Numbered from the stretch's first letter, positions 49,581-56,779 are shown. The stretch is DNA of 64,000 nt from Knoellia flava TL1 (GCF_000768675.1 NZ_AVPI01000007.1:1-64000), one strand, 5' to 3'. The notes: generated by a model not told the origin, from the sequence alone. Program-made: numbers and translations.

Positions 49581-52347
49581 GGTGGGGAGTTGGCAGGCGG
49601 TTGCGCTCGACTCGGTCAGGAAGGGCGCCGTCGAGGATGCCGTAGTTGCTCGCGGCGGCCGCTGGGACGCCGCGAGCCACGTGACCGCGACGACGTCACT
49701 GGCTCGCGCCCTGCGGGAGTCGCAGGGTCACGCGCGTCCGGTCGCCACGCTGGTGGACCTGCTCGTGATGCCCGGTCTGCCGGGCGAGATGAGGCTGGGC
49801 CTCGAGGGTTTCTCCCCGGCACCGACGGACACGTCCGACGCCGAGGTGGTCGCGGCCCACGAGGAGTCGATCAGGGCCTGGCAGCGGAGGGCGTCGGGCC
49901 GACGGCTTCGGACGGGCATCGAGTTTGACCAGGTACTGCGCGAGACCGTGCGCGAGACCGCTGCGGGCACCCCTGCCGCGCGGGCGCTGGTGAGCGGCCG
50001 CCGCGAGTTCGCCCGCAGCGTCCACTCCTTGGTCATGTCGGGCTTCCGCCCGTCGGACTTCGAAGCGACGGACGAGGTCGGACGCCTGGCAGTCGAGACA
50101 TGGGCTCGCGCCGAGCAGAGGATCCCGGCGCTCGCGAGCCCGAGGGATGACCTGTGGATCGACGGCGGCCTCGGCGGCGCGGCGCCGTCCGGGCGCGCCG
50201 CCGACGTCACCCAGCGACTGCTGCGGGCGCTTGACGTGGCCCTGGGATCCGCTCAGGGGAGCCGGTTGGTCGTCCACCACGGCTTCTACTTCTTCACTCC
50301 GCCCCAGTGGGCCCTGTTCCGCCTGTTGCGAGAGCTGCCGGGCGTGGACCAGCTGTTCGTCGTCCACGACGACGGTCAGAACCCGGCGTTCGAGACCTGG
50401 CGCCGCTTCTTCGACCCCGCGTGGGGCATGCCTGTCCCGACGCTGGAGCGTACGGGGGCTCCGGTTTCGGCGTACGCCGCGGCGTTTCGGGACGCCCTCG
50501 CTGGCACCCGGGTGGACCCCGACCAGATGAACAGACTGACGGTGCTGGACTGCCGCAGCCCCGCTGAGCTGGTTCGCGCTTGGGCGATGGAGGACGAAAG
50601 GTCCACCGCCGGGGGCACCCCCGGCGTGCGTCGGTACGCCGCCGACGCCGCCACGGTGGAGCGCTATGCCGCCCGTCTCGGTCGGGGGCAGGGCTCGGCG
50701 GCGAACCTGGCACAGCTGCCGATCGGTGCCTTTCTGCTCGGTATGCACGACTGCATCGTCGCGGAACCCGGTGCCCGCCCCACGGTGAGGCTGTCCGCCG
50801 CCGCCGTCGCGGACGTGCTGGGCAGTGGCTTCCTCGAGGTCCCGGGCGACGGCAAGGAACGGCTGGGGAAGAGGGAGTTGCTCGGTGCCTTCCGTCGTGG
50901 GCAGGAGTTCTTCGCCGGCTGCCGCGAGGGCCATCAGTGGGCGCAGCGCGCGGAGCTGCTCAGGTCGGCCGTGAGCGGTGTCGTGGCACGGCACGGCGGG
51001 GCGTCCGCGGGCGAGTCCGATGTGGCCCGGGTGGCCGGCGCAGCCGGCAACCCCCTCCGTTTGGCGCCTTGGGCCGACCTGCGGCCAGAGGAGGCCGAAG
51101 AGGTCGCGGACGCGATCGCGGCGATCGTCCGGTTCGCGGAGTCGCTGGTCGTGGCCGAGGAGATGGCGCTGGGCAAGCATCTGGAGTTCATCCGCAAGAC
51201 GCTTCGCCACGGCCTCGCGAACGTGGACGACGACGTCCGGGCGGAGCTCGAGGCGAAGGTGTCGGGCTTCTCAGCAGAGATGGATTCGGTGCTGGACGTC
51301 GAGGGTCTGGTCGACATCGTGACGATGCTGCTGGGGCGCTCGGCCGATTTCGACGTCCTTGGCGAAGCGGAGGATGTCGCGGGACCGGTGTCCGAGCTGC
51401 GCGCCCTCGACGAAATCGGCTTGTCGGGGATCGACCGCCCCGTCCACGTGGCCAACCTGTCGGACGCGGCCTTTCCGGCGACCCGCTCCGTGGACCTTTG
51501 GCCGTTCCGACTGGAGGACCACCGCGTGGACCCCGACAGCCCCGTAGCAGTGGGGGCTGAGCTCTTGGGGCTGCGAGAGGAGACGTCCGCACTTAGCGAT
51601 CTGTACCTGATGTGGCTTGTCCTCGACGCCTGCGGCCCCGAGCATGGCCTGACCATCAGCTGGATCTCGGAGGTCGACGGCGAACACCGGAACCTTTCAC
51701 CTCTGGCGGCGCTCCTCCTAGTCCCGGAGGGGGTTGAGGACGAGGTCAAGGCCCGCGCCGGTGGGCTGCAGCCGACAACCGTGACGGGCGCGAACGACTT
51801 CGCCGCCCTGCGCACGCTCCCGGTGCCCCTTGCGGGCGGCGCCGAGTTGCGGGCCTCCGCGAAGGCGAAACTGCACCGCCACGCCACTGCCTCAGCCCAA
51901 CTGTGTCCCAGACGGTTTGCCCTTCAGTGGCTGGTGGGTCCTACGTCCGCGTACGGACCCGCCTACCTGCAGGAGGCGGCGTATGGGAACGTCCAGAACG
52001 CGCTCGTCCGGCTGGGGATGGATAACGCCTTCTCGGCGATTGACGCCGTGAACACCGTGTGGCGGCACCTCACGCCCGGTCAGCGTGCGAGCAGCTCCCT
52101 CAAGGCGCGTGTGACCCAGAGGCGCGCGTCCGCCGACCCTGCGTGGGTCTTCACGCTGAAGGGGAGGAAGAACGGAACCGACGCCTTCTCCCGTGCGTAC
52201 GCGGCGGCCCGCGGACCCGGTCCCACGAAGGTCGACCTCGGCGAGGGGGCACATACGTCGTTGCCCGAAGGAGTGGCCGACGCCGAGGTGTGCAAGTTCT
52301 GTCCGGTCCAGGGCCGATGTCTCGGGTGGACGTCCCGGCCCACCTGA
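49573..52347 (+). CDS. AddB-like protein with Fe-S cysteines but no visible nuclease residues
   Basis: A 924-aa protein. It lacks Walker A, like RecC/AddB-type inactive helicases, and has GFYFFTPPQWALFRLL and PVHVANLSDAAFPATRS as in AddB-related folds. The C-terminus carries a Cys (CPRRFALQWL, about 778) and CKFCPVQGRC (about 907-916). This reproduces the C...CxxCx5C iron-sulfur pattern of AddB/Cas4. The D and ExK residues expected between them are not evident, so the nuclease domain looks structural. GTG 49573 lies within the end of the helicase gene, indicating coupled translation and a complex. Confidence 0.82.
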   Translation: MPEVGSWQAVALDSVRKGAVEDAVVARGGRWDAASHVTATTSLARALRESQGHARPVATLVDLLVMPGLPGEMRLGLEGFSPAPTDTSDAEVVAAHEESIRAWQRRASGRRLRTGIEFDQVLRETVRETAAGTPAARALVSGRREFARSVHSLVMSGFRPSDFEATDEVGRLAVETWARAEQRIPALASPRDDLWIDGGLGGAAPSGRAADVTQRLLRALDVALGSAQGSRLVVHHGFYFFTPPQWALFRLLRELPGVDQLFVVHDDGQNPAFETWRRFFDPAWGMPVPTLERTGAPVSAYAAAFRDALAGTRVDPDQMNRLTVLDCRSPAELVRAWAMEDERSTAGGTPGVRRYAADAATVERYAARLGRGQGSAANLAQLPIGAFLLGMHDCIVAEPGARPTVRLSAAAVADVLGSGFLEVPGDGKERLGKRELLGAFRRGQEFFAGCREGHQWAQRAELLRSAVSGVVARHGGASAGESDVARVAGAAGNPLRLAPWADLRPEEAEEVADAIAAIVRFAESLVVAEEMALGKHLEFIRKTLRHGLANVDDDVRAELEAKVSGFSAEMDSVLDVEGLVDIVTMLLGRSADFDVLGEAEDVAGPVSELRALDEIGLSGIDRPVHVANLSDAAFPATRSVDLWPFRLEDHRVDPDSPVAVGAELLGLREETSALSDLYLMWLVLDACGPEHGLTISWISEVDGEHRNLSPLAALLLVPEGVEDEVKARAGGLQPTTVTGANDFAALRTLPVPLAGGAELRASAKAKLHRHATASAQLCPRRFALQWLVGPTSAYGPAYLQEAAYGNVQNALVRLGMDNAFSAIDAVNTVWRHLTPGQRASSSLKARVTQRRASADPAWVFTLKGRKNGTDAFSRAYAAARGPGPTKVDLGEGAHTSLPEGVADAEVCKFCPVQGRCLGWTSRPT

Positions 52348-52718
52348 CGCCGACCGCAGTCATGGATCGGCCCGGGAGGCCCGTCTCTCCAACGTCGAGG
52401 TCGAGAAGACCGCGGGAGGACGGATGGACCAGCGCGTCTCGTGGGCCGCGAGAACGACGGCTACTGGCACGGCCCTGAGCCAGTCGATCTGTCCGAGATG
52501 CTGACGACCCTAGCTGGGGCACTTGAGGCGAGTCACTCTGCGTGACCCTTCCGTCCGGCCGTGCTGGGACCGGGAAGGGTGCAAGGGGCGCGCGTGGCCG
52601 AAGGGCACTGGTGGGCTCGAATGGATACGGTCGTCTCATGCCTCGTGAGTACGGCCAAGAGTTCCCCGAGCGTCCACTGATGTCGACGCTTTCCGACCTA
52701 CTCGGGATCGCGCACTTC
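52348..52718. other. Gap between AddB-like gene and IS3 element
   Basis: These 371 bases hold no securely supported gene. A 34-codon frame (52441-52545) and a 27-codon frame (52638-52721) that ends at the IS junction are present. The latter could be the start of a gene cut by the insertion. Neither has a recognised product. Confidence 0.45.
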
Positions 52719-52782
52719 TGACCTGTCCTGACCTTTCCGGACACCGATCTTGAGGGGATGATCCTCTCGGGAAGGAGTCAGG

Positions 52783-53121
52783 ATGCCTGCACCGAAGTCG
52801 CCGGAGTTCCGGCAGCGTGCTGTGGAGTTGACCCGTTTGCGGGAGAAGCCGATCGCGGCGATCGCGAGGGATCTGTCGATCAGTGAGTCGTGTCTGCGTC
52901 GGTGGATGGACTTGGCCGACGTCGAGGAAGGGCACAAGGAGGGCCTGACCAAGGACGAGCGCGCCGAGCTGGTTCGGCTACGACGCGAGACTCGGGTCCA
53001 GGCGATGGAGATCGAGATCCTCAAGCGCGCCAGCGCTTACTTTGCCCGGGAGAACGTCCTCCCAAAAGAGGGTTCCGGCTCGTCCACCAGGTCGCCGGCG
53101 ACGGGTTCCCCGTCGCGGTGA
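52783..53121 (+). CDS. IS3-family transposase OrfA
   Basis: A 112-aa DNA-binding protein. HTH region EFRQRAVELTRLRE, IAAIARDLSISESCLRRW is followed by a leucine-zipper-like helix (LVRLRRETRVQAMEIEILK). FARENVLPK is the usual IS3 OrfA ending, before the frameshift. It binds the IS ends and, fused with OrfB by frameshift, makes the active transposase. The last residues after PKEG are the unshifted tail. Confidence 0.9.
   Translation: MPAPKSPEFRQRAVELTRLREKPIAAIARDLSISESCLRRWMDLADVEEGHKEGLTKDERAELVRLRRETRVQAMEIEILKRASAYFARENVLPKEGSGSSTRSPATGSPSR
53062..53068 (+). other. Probable programmed -1 frameshift site
   Basis: In the orfA frame the codons are CCA AAA G, and with the preceding C this allows both tRNAs to re-pair one base back (CCC AAA). 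The shifted frame continues directly into orfB (AGA GGG TTC). Confidence 0.65.
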
Positions 53122-53936
53122 CGTGCCGGGTGCTGAGGGTGTCCACGTCGGGCTACTACGAGTGGTGCACTCGTGGCCCAAGCGCCCGCGACGTCGAGGA
53201 CGCCTACCTGCTCGATGCGATCGTCGCGATCCACGCCGATGCTCGAGGCACGTACGGGGTGCGGCGGGTCCACGCCGAGCTCACCCTGGGTCAGGCCCGC
53301 CGGTGTGGCCGGCAGCGGGTGGAGCGGTTGATGCGGCTGCACGGATTGCAGGGGGTGCACCGGCGCCGCTGGCGGCACGCGCAGCGGTCCGAGGCCGTCT
53401 TCGAGGACCGGGTCCAGCGCAGGTTCACCGCTAACTCACCGGACCGGTTGTGGGTCACCGACATCACTCAGCACCGCACCGGCGGGGGCTGGGTGTACTG
53501 CGCTGCCGTGATCGACGTGTACTCCCGCCGCTGCGTCGGCTGGTCCATCGCCGATCATCTGCGCACCGAGCTGGTCGTCGACGCCTTGGACATGGCCCGC
53601 TGGCAGCGCAAACCGGTCGGCACCACCGTCCACAGCGACCGCGGGAGCCAGTACACGTCTTGGCTGTTCGGGCAGCGGATGCGTCAGGCCGGGCTGATGG
53701 GGTCGATGGGCAAGGTCGCCTGCGCCTACGACAACGCCCTCATGGAGTCCTTCTTCGGCTCGATGCAGATCGAGCTCCTCGACCGCAGGAGCTGGAACAC
53801 CCGGGCCGAGCTCACCGCGGCGATCTTCGAATGGATCGAGGCCTGGTACAACCCTCGCCGCCGGCACTCCGCCCTGGCCTACCGGTCCCCGGTCGCGTTC
53901 GAAGCTCTTCACAAGAGCGCCACCCCGGCGGCATGA
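53067..53936 (+). CDS. IS3-family transposase OrfB (DDE integrase)
   Basis: About 289 residues in the -1 frame relative to OrfA. The HTH_21-like region GTYGVRRVHAELTL precedes the rve integrase core. The DDE residues are in LWVTDITQH (first D), VHSDRGSQYTS (second D) and NALMESFFGSMQ (E, 35 residues after the second D). NPRRRHSALAYRSP is the usual ending. The frame is intact, so transposition competence is possible. Independent initiation inside this frame is not ruled out. Confidence 0.9.
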   Translation, partial: RGFRLVHQVAGDGFPVAVTCRVLRVSTSGYYEWCTRGPSARDVEDAYLLDAIVAIHADARGTYGVRRVHAELTLGQARRCGRQRVERLMRLHGLQGVHRRRWRHAQRSEAVFEDRVQRRFTANSPDRLWVTDITQHRTGGGWVYCAAVIDVYSRRCVGWSIADHLRTELVVDALDMARWQRKPVGTTVHSDRGSQYTSWLFGQRMRQAGLMGSMGKVACAYDNALMESFFGSMQIELLDRRSWNTRAELTAAIFEWIEAWYNPRRRHSALAYRSPVAFEALHKSATPAA

Positions 53937-53976
53937 TCACCACACCAGAACCGTCCGGGAAAGTCAGGACAGGTCA

Positions 53977-54493
53977 CGGCGACATGTGGGCCGACTGCGG
54001 CCTGGTCTTCACGACCCGGCTCGGCGATCCGGTCGACCCACGCAACTTCCACCGCGACTTCAAATTGCGAGCAGCGAAGGCCGGCGTGCCGATCGTCCCG
54101 ATTCACTCGACTCGGCGGACCTGCGCCAGCCTCCTCGTTGCCCTCGACGTTCACCCGCGCGTCGCGATGGCCGTCCTCCGGCACAGTCGCATTGCTCTCA
54201 CGATGGGGGTCTACTCCCAGGTGTCAACGCAGTCGACTCGCGACGCATTGCGCCAACTGGGGGCCACCTCACAACTAGCTAACTCGAGCTCGCTCCACAA
54301 GAGGTCGCACCCGTTCGCAAAGCGTCCTCAACTCCTCAACGAGCCGAGAATCAGCATCGCCGGCGAACTGAAGGACGGCTTCGGCACGCCCCAGGGCGGC
54401 TTGCGCACGTTCGTAGAGGACCTGGTCATCCTGCTCTTGACCAGCGCCCAGCTCGTCAGCCGCGCGCCCAAATGCGAGCACGTCATGTCGTGA
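53977..54493 (+). pseudogene. int: Tyrosine recombinase (island integrase), C-terminal remnant
   Basis: Only the catalytic C-terminus remains. WADCGLVFTTRLG, then HSTRRTCASLL (H-x-x-R box), LRHSRIALTMGVYSQV with the box II His/Arg and nucleophile Tyr. The first catalytic Arg and the DNA-binding domains are gone; the IS3 right end directly abuts the fragment. The frame also runs past the usual end into sequence antisense to the next gene. It lies about 1.2 kb from the intact tRNA-Ala, the expected place for the island's integrase. It is almost surely inactive. Confidence 0.85.
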
Positions 54494-54727
54494 ACGACGA
54501 GCCAGACCTTCGAACTGCTCGACCATCGCCTTGGCTCGCTTGTAGTCACGATCGGCAAGCCGTCGGCATGTCTCCGAGCAGTAGTCCTTCTTCCGGCCGC
54601 GTCCCGCGGTCTGACGGAACTCCTTGCGACACATGGGTCGAGCGCAGAAGTCTGGCAGGTCGAAGCCCTCTGACATCGAGGTGCTCTCCGACCCAAGGCT
54701 TGTCACTCGCAGAGCAGCCTCATCCAT
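54275..54727 (-). CDS. Small zinc-finger-like island protein
   Basis: Up to 150 aa from ATG 54727; ATG 54676 is an equally possible start. The core DFCARPMCRKEFRQTAGRGR followed by KKDYCSETCRR has four Cys as CxxxxC...CxxxC, a likely zinc-binding motif. It is followed by a long charged helix (KRAKAMVEQFEGLARRSR and beyond). Such short zinc-finger/helix proteins occur beside integrases on plasmids and islands, but no exact function is known. It overlaps the 3' end of the integrase remnant on the other strand. Confidence 0.6.
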   Translation of the reverse strand: MDEAALRVTSLGSESTSMSEGFDLPDFCARPMCRKEFRQTAGRGRKKDYCSETCRRLADRDYKRAKAMVEQFEGLARRSRHDVLAFGRAADELGAGQEQDDQVLYERAQAALGRAEAVLQFAGDADSRLVEELRTLCERVRPLVERARVS

Positions 54728-55086
54728 GCGTCCTCCATAAGTCGCGCGAAAAACCAACGCTGATGCCTCCATTTTCAGCTGCATCCGATCAAATCTCGAT
54801 GCCGACACGCGTAGTGGTTCGTATGTAATTCGCGCGATAATCGTGCAGAAGCGCCTTGCAGGTGGCGCGCAAGCTACGCGCTGACGGCGTGTCGACCCGA
54901 TCACGTCGGTGGCGTCTGGTCCCATAGAGGGGACGCGAGGTTGCGTCAGAGAAAAGATCGAGCGCCCGGTCTTGGAGGACCGGGCGCTCGGGCACGCGGA
55001 TGGTGATCCACATGCGGGTTGTGTCTCTGCATCAGATCACCTCCTCGTGCCACTGACAAGTAGGCGCGAGGAGGAGGTGAAACCAG
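54728..55086. other. Non-coding region with a hairpin, upstream of small island genes
   Basis: These 359 bases contain no supported gene. A perfect 12-bp hairpin lies at 54960-54989. Near the right end, ATCACCTCCTCGTGCC and its near-inverse GCGCGAGGAGGAGGTGA could hide the ribosome-binding site of the next gene. Confidence 0.5.
54960..54989. terminator. Hairpin in island right end
   Basis: 12-bp perfect arms (54960-54971 and 54978-54989) with a TTGGAG loop. Either a terminator or a leader hairpin. Confidence 0.55.
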
Positions 55087-55224
55087 ATGGCCCGGAACAG
55101 CAAGCAGACGAGCGCGAAGGCGGCGACAGCCGCCAGCCGGACGCTCGCGAGCAAGGCGGCATCTAAGGCTGCGAAGTCAGCCGCCGCATCCGCGCTGTCA
55201 CAGACCCCCAAGCGGAGTCGGTGA
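55087..55224 (+). CDS. 45-aa basic Ala/Lys/Ser protein of the island
   Basis: ATG 55087 has a strong GAGGAGGAGG Shine-Dalgarno sequence 8 nt upstream. The product starts MARNSKQTSAKAATAAS and ends in QTPKRSR; it is highly basic and predicted helical. Short proteins with this opening are common on plasmids and islands, often next to DUF3892 genes as here. Function unknown; nucleic-acid binding is plausible. Confidence 0.65.
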   Translation: MARNSKQTSAKAATAASRTLASKAASKAAKSAAASALSQTPKRSR

Positions 55225-55230
55225 CGGTCT

Positions 55231-55256
55231 GGCCCGGGGCCTCTGGGCCCCGGGCC
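55231..55256 (+). terminator. Terminator after the 45-aa gene
   Basis: Perfect 11-bp GC arms (55231-55241 and 55246-55256) with a TCTG loop, 6 nt after the stop. Confidence 0.7.
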
Positions 55257-55290
55257 ATCCTCACTAATTGATGCAGAGAAGGAGGGCCTC

Positions 55291-55566
55291 ATGGCCATTC
55301 GCTTTACCCATATCCACCTCAGCGGTGGAACCCAGCACCAGCACATCACCCATCTGTGGTGGGTGAACCCCGGCACGGGAGCAACGGGTGACAACACTCG
55401 TGCGGCACTCGTCGCGTGGATCGAGCAGGGCAACGCAGCCTTCGTCGGAACGGGAGCTGACCGCGTTCAGGTCGGTGTTGTTGACCCGCCGTCTGGCCCC
55501 AAGTACCTGCGAACGTATGCCGATCGCCAGTGGACCAACAACCTCTTGGCGTTGCCGCGTAAGTAG
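55291..55566 (+). CDS. DUF3892 domain protein
   Basis: A 91-aa protein covering the whole DUF3892 domain, opening FTHIHLSGGTQHQHI and HLWWVNPG, and ending VVDPPSGPKYLRTYADRQ with NNLLALP. Members are short beta-rich proteins common in plasmids and genomic islands; function is unknown. GAAGGAGGG precedes the ATG. It contains the only GTATGCC motif in the island (55515), near the tRNA end. Confidence 0.82.
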   Translation: MAIRFTHIHLSGGTQHQHITHLWWVNPGTGATGDNTRAALVAWIEQGNAAFVGTGADRVQVGVVDPPSGPKYLRTYADRQWTNNLLALPRK

Positions 55567-55683
55567 GGCACTGAGGTGGCAGCCTCCCACCGCGGAACGG
55601 GCACCTACGGACTGCAGTACTTATCTGGGGTATCCACAGGGTCAGAGGCCCTGACCGACGAGCGGAAAGGGCCTCTGACCTGC

Positions 55684-55727
55684 GGTGGAGCCAAGGGGAC
55701 TCGAACCCCTAACCCCCTGCTTGCAAA
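55684..55727 (-). repeat. Right attachment repeat (attR-like) within tRNA-Ala
   Basis: Identical over 44 bp to 43871-43914. It covers the 3' acceptor, T-arm and anticodon-arm half of the intact tRNA-Ala. The crossover therefore lay between the anticodon loop and the 3' end. Confidence 0.9.
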
Positions 55728-55758
55728 GCAGGTGCGCTACCAATTGCGCCATGGCCCC
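55686..55758 (-). tRNA. tRNA-Ala (TGC)
   Basis: 73 nt plus CC. The acceptor stem pairs GGGGCCA with TGGCTCC, the D-arm is GCGCAATTGGTAGCGC, and the anticodon is TGC in CTTTGCAAG. The T-loop is GGTTCGAGTCCCC-like. It is the integration target of the island and remains intact. Confidence 0.95.
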
Positions 55759-55786
55759 TCGGCGGCGATGCGCACCGCCGGGTGTT

Positions 55787-55927
55787 TCAGTTCTTGGAGA
55801 CCTGCGGGCTCGTGCCCGAGTCGGTCGCCTCGGCCCACAGGCGCTGGTCGGCACCCTGGGCGTCGAGCTTCTTCTTGACCACGCCCGCCGTCAGGGCGGT
55901 CAGGACGACGAAGAGGACCTTCTTCAC
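55787..55927 (-). CDS. DLW-39 family protein
   Basis: A 46-aa protein starting at GTG 55927: KKVLFVVLTALTAGVVKKK, then DAQGADQRLWAEATD. It has one membrane-like helix followed by an acidic tail with the family's conserved LWAEATD. This tiny actinobacterial family sits beside the gyrase tRNAs, exactly as here between tRNA-Ile and tRNA-Ala. Function unknown. Confidence 0.85.
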   Translation of the reverse strand: MKKVLFVVLTALTAGVVKKKLDAQGADQRLWAEATDSGTSPQVSKN

Positions 55928-55957
55928 GGTGCACCACCTGGCGGGTCGGGGATCGAA

Positions 55958-56034
55958 TGGTGGGCCTAAGAGGACTTGAACCTCTGGCCTCTTCCTTATC
56001 AGGGAAGCGCTCTAACCGTCTGAGCTATAGGCCC
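55958..56034 (-). tRNA. tRNA-Ile (GAT)
   Basis: 77 nt including the encoded CCA. The acceptor pairs GGGCCTA with TAGGCCC. The D-arm is AGCTCAGACGGTTAGAGCG, the anticodon is GAT in CCTGATAAGG and the T-arm is AGAGGTTCAAGTCCTCT. The pair with tRNA-Ala downstream of gyrA is conserved in actinobacteria. Confidence 0.96.
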
Positions 56035-56112
56035 GTCGCCGATCCGGCGGCGCCACCGCAGGGGCGGCGCGAGAGACGAGGTTACCTCACCCTCCGGTCG
56101 CCCACCAAAACG

Positions 56113-56146
56113 GTATGCCGGCCGCTCTCGGGAGCGGCCGGCATAC
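56113..56146 (-). terminator. Terminator built from inverted GTATGCC copies (gyrase operon side)
   Basis: Perfect 15-bp arms (56113-56127 and 56132-56146) with a TCGG loop. The stem base is GTATGCC on one side and GGCATAC on the other, as in the 12857 hairpin. It lies downstream of the DUF3566 gene. Confidence 0.8.
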
Positions 56147-56177
56147 GGTCTGGTGGGGGTCGACTTCACCCCGGAAG

Positions 56178-56238
56178 GTCGCACTTCGGAGGGCAACGGT
56201 TCCCGCCTGAAGTGCGACGAACCCACTTCAGGCGGGAA
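56178..56238. repeat. Multi-hairpin intergenic repeat, family C copy 1
   Basis: Arms GTCGCACTTC (56178) and GAAGTGCGAC (56209) form one stem. TTCCCGCCTGAAGT (56200) and ACTTCAGGCGGGAA (56225) form another; the two share bases and exclude each other. GTCGCACTTC and GAACCCACTTC recur with identical spacing at 62093-62144. Confidence 0.65.
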
Positions 56239-56254
56239 AGTCGGGGCGGTGAGG

Positions 56255-56779
56255 TCAGTCGTCGGTGAGGGTGAGCTGGAGGCCGCCGACGAGGCTGCTC
56301 GACACGTTGTAGAGGAACGCAGCGAGCGTGGCGAGCGCCGTCATGAGGATGACGTCGATGACGCCCACGACGATCGCCAGCGAGACGACGCGGCCGAAGC
56401 CGAGGAAGTCCATGATGTCGAAGGTGTTCTCGCCGTCCTGGATGATCTGGCCGACGAGGCCGTTGACCTGGTCGAAGACGCCCATGCCGGCGAGGATCAT
56501 CCACAGCACGGCGACCATGACGACGCCGGCGATGCCGAGGGCCACCGAGAGCAGGAACGACATCTTCATCGCCGACCACGGGTCGACCCGCGAGACGGTG
56601 AGGCGAACGCGCCGACCGCTGCTGCGCGCCGGCGCCTGCTGGGCCGCGGGAGCCGAGGGCCGCGAGGCGGCCGCCGACGAGGACGTGTCGGACGGGCGGC
56701 TCATCGAGCGCGTGGGCTCGGCCGAGGAGGAACCCGACACCGATCGCATCGAGGTCCCGGCCTGGTCTGCCGTGCTCAC
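56255..56779 (-). CDS. DUF3566 domain membrane protein
   Basis: A 174-aa protein. The first 55 residues are disordered Ser/Ala/Pro. DUF3566 follows, with [20 protein letters not shown] and two transmembrane helices (about 75-98 and 130-158). It corresponds to mycobacterial Rv0007 (CwsA-adjacent membrane protein) downstream of gyrA. GTG 56779 overlaps the gyrA stop by 4 nt, so it is co-translated. Function not established. Confidence 0.88.
   Translation of the reverse strand: MSTADQAGTSMRSVSGSSSAEPTRSMSRPSDTSSSAAASRPSAPAAQQAPARSSGRRVRLTVSRVDPWSAMKMSFLLSVALGIAGVVMVAVLWMILAGMGVFDQVNGLVGQIIQDGENTFDIMDFLGFGRVVSLAIVVGVIDVILMTALATLAAFLYNVSSSLVGGLQLTLTDD

Larger units (their letters stand above)
52719..53976 (+). 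mobile_element. IS3-family insertion sequence
   Basis: A 1258-bp element. The left end starts TGACCTGTCCTGACC and the right end is its imperfect inverse (TGACCTGTCCTGACT on the other strand). It has two overlapping frames, with orfB in the -1 frame to orfA. No target-site duplication is visible (left flank CACTTC, right flank CGGCGA), and the right junction lies inside an integrase gene. This suggests deletion next to the insertion. Confidence 0.9.
43871..55727. mobile_element. Genomic island integrated in tRNA-Ala(TGC)
   Basis: An 11.8-kb region is bounded by a perfect 44-bp direct repeat of the tRNA-Ala 3' half, the classic product of tyrosine-recombinase integration. It contains an integrase remnant near the intact tRNA, an HNH nuclease, a sigma factor, a two-gene helicase-nuclease system, an IS3 element and small island genes. 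It has no copy of the backbone GTATGCC motif except one at 55515. No conjugation or phage structural genes are seen, so it is a small, probably immobilised island. Confidence 0.85.

Noticed and set aside
52719-53976. Target-site duplication flanking the IS3 element
   Set aside because: The bases left of 52719 and right of 53976 do not match for 3-5 nt.
54789-55013. 74-aa minus-strand frame in the island right end
   Set aside because: It reads through a perfect hairpin and shows no coding character or start signal.
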